From Bremia lactucae (taxonomy: Eukaryota; Oomycota; Peronosporomycetes; Peronosporales; Peronosporaceae): a stretch of DNA of 20,931 nt. Within the stretch, counting starts at the first letter, position 1. Each line of letters starts with the position of its first letter. A program made the position numbers and the translations under genes. Under the pieces are notes generated by a model. It had not been told where the DNA came from. It saw nothing but the letters and a program-made list of their open reading frames with translations, and ran no database searches. Positions 15,225 through 20,931 of this stretch are shown here, piece after piece. The stretch spans positions 3,457,502-3,478,432 of the forward strand of contig NC_090614.1 in the NCBI RefSeq assembly GCF_004359215.1, in the 5' to 3' direction.

Positions 15225-16660
15225 TTACGGGTTGGTTGCCATCTTGCGAATAACCCGCAACAGCTCGATCATGCACGCATTGCCCTGGCGGTGAAGTACA
15301 CGAAGTGATCCGATATGTCTAAGCAGTAACTTATTATTGCAAACAATCGTCACTACATGTTTAAATAGATTTACCGTAGCCATTAGTAGAAGATAATTAA
15401 CAGTATATGAAAACATGTTTGCTCATCCATTTTTGTCATAGCTCCGTTTCTGTCGGTCCACCGCATCAGCGATCGAAATTTGTACGAAACGGACCACTAC
15501 TTCTCTAGCCACAAGGAATTCTCCTGCTGACTCAGTTTTTTTTAGTGCATCCGGAGCGCACTGCGAAGCTGTGATTCTTCTCTTTAGTGCGAGATTGTTC
15601 TCACTAATATTACTTTTTCGATGCTGAGTATCTTAGCATCGTCATCAAAATCAACGATAGCCTTGTCGCTGTTACTAAATCTTTTTACTTCAATGTTAAT
15701 CGAATTTGTATTGGTACCCTTTGCATTGACTTAATAGTCAATGCGTGCTGAGCCAGAGCTAGATTGTGTCTCGCTCGACCAAGTCCCCCCCCACTCGAAT
15801 AAGAGTCACTTTTACACATGGTGGGTATACGTGGATGGCGTAAAAAGCCATTCACGAAAAATGATATATGCGTTAATGGTTGATATATCGAATTGTAAAG
15901 GGCAAATTCTACCATCGGCAAGAACTCGCTCCAACTCGTAAACATGTGGACATAATTGCGAAGTGATATTTTTTCGAGGATACGGTTTGCACGCTCCGTT
16001 TGACCGTCTGTTTATGGATGGTCAGAACTTAACTTTCATTTTTATTTTTTTATCATTATGTGTTCTAAGTGTTTTGAGCACAGATCGCCAGAACTTCGCT
16101 GTGAATGGGGGATCTCGATCCGAGAACAATTCATATGTTGACTTACGAATCGGTCGAACTATCGTACAAATGTAGAGGAATTGGCTGTGGTCGACTCCTG
16201 GAATGCAGCAAGATGAACCATCTTGCTGAGACGGTCAACAAACACAATTAAACCGTTATTCTTGTGATCTTCTTCGGGAAATCCGAAGACGAAATTCATT
16301 GACACGGACTGCCAACACTCTGTCAGAACAGACAGAAGTTGTTACCACGGGATGAAGCACTAAGCTTTAACTGTTGACAAACTTCGCAAGCGCGTATGTA
16401 CTTAGTCGTCAGCACAACTGCACAAGACCTCAGTGTGACTACCCAGCACACCGTGGATTTAGATACCGACGGATGTGCAGAAGCACAGGCAGCGTCAAAA
16501 CAAGGATATTTTGCTTCATAGGCAGAATACAAGAAAATCTAAAACGCCTGTCTATAAAATACAGATCGAAAGTACGGATGAATTCTTACCGGCGTGGCCA
16601 GTAGAAGTCGCGGCTTATCGTGAAAAAAGTCTTCTCACGTCCAAGATGCCTACTTGTTGG
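15225..16660 (-). pseudogene. Integrase of element D
   Basis: The zinc-binding domain reads HDAPTSRHLGREKTFFTISR and DFYWPRR (to about 16590), then, after a gap and frameshift, KYIRACEVCQQLK (about 16410-16370) with the Cys pair. The core begins SMNFVFGFPEEDHKNN (about 16300-16255); family members have SMDFVFGFP, so the first catalytic Asp is Asn here. GQTERANRILE-like sequence follows at about 15990-15950, then SEFLPMVEFALYNS and ISFFVNGFLRHPRIPT (about 15930-15815). The C-terminal module reads FSYTVNYLLLMATVNLFKHV and SLRVLHRQGNACMIEL (15416-15240). Multiple stops and the lost Asp show it is inactive. It is interrupted at about 15228 by the segment described separately. Confidence 0.85.
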
Positions 16661-17420
16661 TGCATCGTGGCCCTTATACATGATGCGTAAACGCAAATTA
16701 CTTTTTGCGGGAATGAGACATGAGGTGTGTCGCCAGCAACGGCCTTGTTTCACAATAAACCATTGCGCATCATATTTAAATAGTAGAGGATCAATACAAT
16801 TTGACATTCCTTTTGAGAAATCAAGTGATGGTTTTAAAAGGGTAATCAAACAAACCTTCACGAGCCTTATCTTCTTGAGAGGCTCTTCTAACGTCGTCAA
16901 GTAATGTTGACGACGGAAGACTAATTGTTACATCAGTAGGCTCATGCTTACTACTAATTGGCGCAGCCGGCTCAAAATCGGGCCGGCATAAAAGGGCATC
17001 AGCGAAGACGTTAAGTCGTCCTGGTTTATACTCCACGGAGAAGTTATCCTCCGCGAAGAAAGACAACCATCTTGCCATTCTTTGCAAGAGGTGTGGACTG
17101 TTTACGGTCGTGCGCAAAGACGCATGGCCGTAAAAACACCATGAACGGTCTATCTCTTGAATGCTAGCCCTTAAGCTTAGCCAGCCATATTTCATGGCAA
17201 GGAGTCCTTGCCATGCAATCGATAATTGCTTCCGGCTGATTGAAGCTGGCGCGATTGATAGCAGACGTCGCGGTATGCGCCATCTGCGTCATAATGCATT
17301 AAGGCACATCCGATTGCAAAATTGCTGGCTTCACAAGGCCACATGAGATGGTCTATCTTGGTCCGCAATCTCCAGGTTGGCGATTGCATCAAGCTTTGCT
17401 TCATACCCTTAAAGGAACGC
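16661..17420 (-). pseudogene. RNase H and RNase H-integrase linker of element D
   Basis: SNFAIGCALMHYDADGAY and CYQSRQLQSAGSNYRLHGKD (17330-17195) are the first half of RNase H, in one frame. After a shift, HASLRTTVNSPHLLQRMARW and LSFFAEDNFSVEYKPGRLNV (about 17130-17010) complete it, followed by FADALLCRPDFEPAAP. The catalytic CDASDF reads CEASNF here, so the first acidic residue is shifted or lost. The linker includes SLPSSTLLDDVRRASQEDKA (about 16930-16870); the LLDDV part forms a perfect 8-bp inverted repeat also kept in element C (10356-10377). Confidence 0.83.
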
Positions 17421-17429
17421 TGTAAAATA

Positions 17430-18194
17430 GCTTTTCATGTCCAATTTACATTTCTTTAAAACAAAGAAGAGAGATGGACTGTCATTACGGCATGATTGTG
17501 GGAATACTTACGTAAGTACGCCGCTAAGCCGAGGAATCTTCGGATTGGCACAAGCCAGTCGAAGATCGCCTTAATCTTTTGAGGGACGCAGTATTAATCG
17601 AGTATACCCACGATATACCCAACAAGTGGTATTTTGCTTGCAGCGAATATACACTTCTTGAGATTTGCACACAACTTGTGCTTACGCAAAGTGTAAGAAC
17701 CTTCCGCACGTGGATACGATGTACTTCAACTTCCAACTTTCCGCTCATGGCGCTGCTATGAACAAAGACGTCATCAAAATAGCTCGGTGCGAAATCCCGC
17801 ACCGACCTCAACAGATTAATTACACATCTGTTGAATGACGCAGGAGCATTTCGAAACCCCTGTGGCATGACTAGCTGCTCCCATAGCATTCCGCTAGGAA
17901 TGCTTACAGATGTGAACGGAACATACACTTCCCTTAAAAGGATCTATTAAAATCCATCCATTCGATCCATTGACGAAAGATGGTAATTGTTGACATACCG
18001 TCCATGATTATGTCTTTTTGTGGCATCGGCGTTTGAGCCGGTACAGTTACAGTGTTCAACTTATTGAACGCATGTACATCCCGCCACCCTCTTGTTGCTT
18101 TACGCACATAGAATGTTGGAGAGCTATGTGGGGAGAATGACTCCCTCACATCGATCGCTAATACTTGTTTACGAGGCAATGGCCGCTGCTTCAT
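17430..18194 (-). pseudogene. Reverse transcriptase of element D
   Basis: Reverse transcriptase copies the element RNA into DNA. The frame at 18194-17934 begins MKQRPLPRKQVLAIDVRESF; about ten codons are missing after LAI compared with element E. It continues SPHSSPTFYVRKATRGWRDV, HAFNKLNTVTVPAQTP and IIMDGMSTITIF, then a frameshift falls at the first catalytic Asp segment (SSMDRMDGF is readable only in another frame). The frame at 17928-17524 reads IPSGMLWEQLVMPQGFRNAP, ASFNRCVINLLRSVRDF and SYFDDVFVHSSA with the catalytic YFDD (about 17783-17769), then drifts out of frame. Thumb sequence is decayed at about 17560-17430. Confidence 0.88.
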
Positions 18195-18196
18195 TG

Positions 18197-18391
18197 CTTA
18201 GCATTTCGAACCTGGTATCAGGTCCATTTCGTGTCGAGATTCAGACAGGCATGCAATAGCCCTTAGCATTTCGAACCTGGTATCAGGTCCATTTCGTGTC
18301 GAGATTCAGACAGGCATGCAATAGCGCTTAGCATTTCGAACCTGGTATCAGGTCCATTTCGTGTCGAGATTCAGACAGGCATGCAATAGCG
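18197..18391. repeat. 65-bp tandem triplication
   Basis: Three head-to-tail units (18197-18261, 18262-18326, 18327-18391) are identical except for the last base of the unit. The unit encodes, on the minus strand, AIACLSESRHEMDLIPGSKC, the segment just before reverse transcriptase; RHEIELKTGLEV is the equivalent in element E. Since 65 is not a multiple of 3, each extra unit shifts the frame. Near-identity implies a recent event. Confidence 0.95.
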
Positions 18392-18535
18392 CCCCTTAAA
18401 GCACGAAGGTAGCCCCTCCATGTTCTCGTTTGGCCAGCGCAGAAAGTTGATGTAATCCCGTCTCCCCAAAGCAAGTAACACTCTATGACGCTTAGGCTTA
18501 AACGTGGCGAAACACGGCGTAATTTTGCTCATTAC
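18392..18535 (-). pseudogene. Protease-RT linker fragment of element D
   Basis: The minus strand reads SKITPCFATFKPKRHRVLLA and LGRRDYINFLRWPNENMEGL, leading into the triplicated pre-RT segment. This is linker sequence between protease and reverse transcriptase; no enzymatic domain is present. It is joined on the right to the broken RNase H of element E. Confidence 0.5.
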
Positions 18536-19690
18536 ATAGAATCGTAATACACATGTGCATACGGTCTATCTTCGAGGAAATAGACCCTTAATTTAACCAA
18601 TGCATGTTTCATGGCAAGGAGTTCCTTGTCATGCACTGGGTAATTGCATTCAGCTGGTTGCAGCTAGCGCGATTGGTAACCGACGACGCGCTCCGCACCG
18701 TCTGTATCGTATTGCATTAACGCGCAGACAATTGCGAAATCGCTGGCGTCACAGACCACATGGAATGGTATGTCTTGATCTGCAATCGCCAATATGGGCG
18801 ATTGCATCAAGCTTTGCTTGATGCCTTCAAACGAGCGCTGACAATCAGCGTTCCATAACCATTTCTCGTCTTTTTTCAAGGGACGAGAGAGATGAACAGT
18901 CATCTCTGTATAATTGCGAGAGTACTTGTGCAAGTACGCTGCTGAACCAAGGAACTTTTCAAGTCCCTTGACATCGACTGGAACTGTTCAGTCTGTGATT
19001 GCCTTGATGTTTTCGGGATCAGGGCGCAAGCCGTGTTTATCGACGATGCACCCAAGAAGTGGTATTTCTCTTGCAGCGAATATACTTTTCTTGATATTTG
19101 CGTACAACTTATGCTTTCGCATAAGTGTAAGAACCTGACGAACGTGAGTTTTATGAACTTCCACGTCCGTCTTACCGTCCCTGGCCCGTCTATGGACGAA
19201 TACATCGTCGAAATAACTTGGTGCGAAATTCCGCACCGGTCTCAACAGATTTGTTACACATCTGTTGAATGTTGCAGGGCGTTACTAAGCCCCTGAGGCA
19301 ACACTAGCCTTTCCCAGAACATCCTACTGAAAATTCTTACTGCTGTGTACGAGATGTCCCGTTTCACGCATAAGGATTTGATAGAACCCATCCATCAGAT
19401 CCATTGACGAAAAGATCGTACTCTTAGACATACCATCTATGATTACGTCTTCTCTACGTATCGGCGTTTGAGCCGGTACCGTTGCAGCATTCAGTTTGTT
19501 GAATGCGTGCACTATCCGCCACCCTTCTGTGGCCTTTCGCACACAGAAGGACGGAGAGCTATGTGGGGAGGTTGACTCCCTTACATGGCCCGCTTTTACC
19601 CGATCGGTAAAGAATTTTTCGATCGCAAGTACTTGTTCACGAGGCAGTGGCCACTGCTTCATGACACAGTACTTCTAGCCCGGTTTTGAG
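18536..19690 (-). pseudogene. Reverse transcriptase and partial RNase H of element E
   Basis: The frame at 19662-19324 reads QWPLPREQVLAIEKFFTDRV, KAGHVRESTSPHSSPSFCVR, GWRIVHAFNKLNAATVPAQT and IFSSMDLMDGFYQILM, with the first catalytic Asp. After a frameshift near 19320-19250, the frame at 19245-18988 reads RPVRNFAPSYFDDVFVHRRA, with the catalytic YFDD at about 19218-19205, then KLYANIKKSIFAAREIPLLG and DKHGLRPDPENIKAITD. A third frame from 18933 has the thumb HKYSRNYTEMTVHLSRPLKK and RNase H FHVVCDASDFAIVCALMQYD, ERVVGYQSR, then NYPVHDKELLAMKHALVKLR down to about 18550, where homology ends. The last catalytic Asp of RNase H is lost by truncation. Two frameshifts prevent function. Confidence 0.9.
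18781..18824. repeat. Two overlapping hairpins in RNase H of element E
   Basis: TGCAATCGCC (18781-18790) pairs with 18797-18806 (10 bp). GCATCAAGC (18804-18812) pairs with 18816-18824 (9 bp, TTT loop). They share three bases and so exclude each other in full form. Confidence 0.9.
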
Positions 19691-20559
19691 CTCGATCTCA
19701 TGTCGAGTGCATTTATTCTGAGGCAGCGCGCATGAAACTGCCTCACGGGATACAGCCCTGAATTCTATTAAATTCTCGTATAGAGGATTTCCCTTGAGTG
19801 ACTCCCAATATTGAGTAGTGTATCTTTCAATCCGAGTCTTCACATCGAGGACACTTTCGTCCATCGATGAGCTGCTGAGAACCCGTTCGTTCTCTGCAAA
19901 AATTACCGCTGACCGAATGACGGTCACGTAATCGTCCTCTGTGACTAGTACGCAGATCTGCTTGATTTTACGACCATGCAGATCTCTCAAGAACTGCTTA
20001 GGTTCTAGTGTTGGTAATTGAGTTATCTCCGGAGTCAACTTCGGAGACGCATACAGATCAAAAGTATAAGCGCTTACTCTTCATCCGTTATTAACCAAGA
20101 CATTTAATGTCTCGCCTTTTTCCTGGGATTTATCCACAGGCTGCCGAGGGATTTATTCCTCGGGATCTTGAAGTCTAGTTACTTCAACTATTTGAGGAGA
20201 TATTTTCCTCAAATACGTGGGGATCTCTTCCTTCAACGTCTTCCGAGTGGGATTGCGCTATCACATCGGGTCCTCTATGGTCGACTCTCTACTCGACCTA
20301 GGATCATCGTGTTGTCCCTTTGAGGCAACCGGTATACTCCTTAAATGTCGCCCGCCAGGCGTACATTCATGTCTCAATCCACTCGACTTCTTCGAGTGGT
20401 GGACCTTCGGTGCTGCCTGTGCATTTACACAGCTGCCGGCAGCTGACTCCACAGTGTGAATAGTAATACACTGTGATCTTTTGCAGTTGTAAAACGACCG
20501 TACCACAAGTGAGGCCCATCGCACTCACTCGTAGTACATTCACACGCTTGTGGACGCTC
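19637..20559 (-). pseudogene. Protease-RT linker of element E
   Basis: The frame at 20038-19637 reads LPTLEPKQFLRDLHGRKIKQ, ICVLVTEDDYVTVIRSAVIF, DESVLDVKTRIERYTTQYWE and CTRHEIELKTGLEVL, ending just before the QWPLPREQ start of reverse transcriptase in another frame. Upstream (20524-20261) a His- and Ser-rich stretch includes SCVNAQAAPKVHHSKKSSGL. It is a long linker with no catalytic motif. The RHEIEL segment corresponds to the unit triplicated in element D. Perfect inverted repeats are closely spaced here. Confidence 0.75.
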
Positions 20560-20565
20560 CAAAAC

Positions 20566-20591
20566 GTTCATCAGATGACCATCTGATGAAC
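20566..20591. repeat. Perfect 12-bp-stem hairpin
   Basis: GTTCATCAGATG (20566-20577) pairs with 20580-20591 across AC, in the DGHLMN-coding part after the protease of E. Confidence 0.93.
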
Positions 20592-20904
20592 AAGTGGCAG
20601 GCATCTTTACGGATCGATGCTGCCAGCTGATCCTTGGCTCGTATTTTCTGAGCCAAGGTAAACCTAGGATGACATCAAATTTGTCATCCAAATCCAGTAC
20701 GATGAAATCATCATCATACTGTAAATCTCTTAACGTGTAGTGAAATTTCACTACGCGTTTCATCACTGTTATCGATGCGCCTGTCGCTAGACGCACCGTC
20801 ATCCTCGTTGGAGGGATGTCGCGCTCAATATATTTGAGCCTACTACCCTCTAGTGACTGGCGACGAATAAAGTTATTCGACGCTCCGCAGTCCACTAGGG
20901 CTTT

Positions 20905-20927
20905 AAGTGACAAATCATTTGTCACTT
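20905..20927. repeat. Perfect 10-bp-stem hairpin
   Basis: AAGTGACAAA (20905-20914) pairs with 20918-20927 across TCA, directly before the protease active site of E. Confidence 0.93.
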
Positions 20928-20931
20928 TCAA

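Larger units (their letters stand above)
13180..18535 (-). mobile_element. Ty3/Gypsy chromodomain element D, 5' truncated, rearranged
   Basis: On the minus strand this runs linker (18535-18392), tandem triplication (18391-18197), reverse transcriptase (18194-17430), RNase H and linker (17420-16661), integrase (16660-15225), about 730 bp of other sequence, integrase tail (14495-14000), chromodomain (13998-13836) and 3' tail. Gag, protease and both LTRs are absent. It is the longest pol copy in the window, but frameshifts and stops occur in every domain. Confidence 0.8.
18536..20931 (-). mobile_element. Ty3/Gypsy element E, protease to RNase H, 3' truncated
   Basis: This is the best preserved pol copy. 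It runs from the right window edge through protease, linker, reverse transcriptase and half of RNase H, and stops at about 18536 where element D begins. Gag lies beyond the window. Integrase, chromodomain and 3' LTR are missing. It shares domain order with D but differs at many positions, so it is a separate copy. Confidence 0.82.
20560..20931 (-). pseudogene. Retropepsin-like protease of element E (open at the right edge)
   Basis: The frame is uninterrupted to the window edge and extends left to a stop at 20425. It reads ALVDCGASNNFIRRQSLEGS with the DCGAS active site, then ERDIPPTRMTVRLATGASIT, YTLRDLQYDDDFIVLDLD and KFDVILGLPWLRKYEPRISW. D-x-G followed by an I-L-G-x-x-W motif is the pattern of LTR-element retropepsins, which cut Gag-Pol. 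It is followed by MPATCSSDGHLMNVLERPQA, also seen in element C. This domain is itself intact, but the frame ends before reverse transcriptase, and the element is broken downstream. Confidence 0.9.

Noticed and set aside
18197..18391. CRISPR-like array
   Set aside because: The three units are directly adjacent with no spacers and encode part of a retroelement polyprotein.

Overview
The window looks like a retrotransposon-dense stretch of an oomycete genome, most likely Peronosporales (Phytophthora or a downy mildew). Two things suggest this. Nearly all recognisable protein sequence is degraded Ty3/Gypsy polyprotein of the kind common in these genomes (retropepsin with a DCGAS active site, reverse transcriptase with YFDD, RNase H, integrase with DGQTERVNR, and a chromodomain ending in VPG.VQQYD). 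The single intact gene has the look of a secreted oomycete effector. The genus is inferred, not shown.

Layout. 1-2013 (+): the 3' part of a Ty3/Gypsy element (integrase tail, polypurine tract, intact 462-bp 3' LTR with TGTAACGGGG...CCCCGTTACA ends). 2014-3016: intergenic, with LTR-end debris, a T20 tract and an initiator-like site. 3017-4531 (+): intact 504-codon candidate effector gene. 4532-4858: intergenic. 4859-9361 (-): element A, with gag, RNase H and integrase remnants. Its 3' LTR is cut by a truncated LTR of the first family (5105-5508) and its 5' LTR is at 8679-9361. 8679-13160 (-): element C, with gag, protease, reverse transcriptase thumb, RNase H and chromodomain remnants and two large internal deletions; its 3' LTR is the same 8679-9361 copy. 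13180-18535 (-): element D, with chromodomain, an integrase split by about 730 bp of other sequence, RNase H, reverse transcriptase and an exact 65-bp triplication. 18536-20931 (-): element E, with protease, linker, reverse transcriptase and truncated RNase H, running off the right edge.

No element is coding-competent: all carry frameshifts and stops, and two integrase copies have lost a catalytic Asp. The effector gene is a single-copy island between elements, with the LTR at 1552-2013 lying about 1 kb upstream in the same orientation.

The most unusual signal is structural. Perfect short inverted repeats (stems of 8-13 bp, loops of 0-10 nt) tile the retroelement sequence far more densely than chance, whereas I found only one in the effector gene. 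Several stems are kept by paired substitutions between paralogous copies (C/D, D/E and the two LTRs of A). In element C both deletion junctions also carry an inverted copy of neighbouring coding sequence. I found no rRNA or tRNA gene and no CRISPR array.
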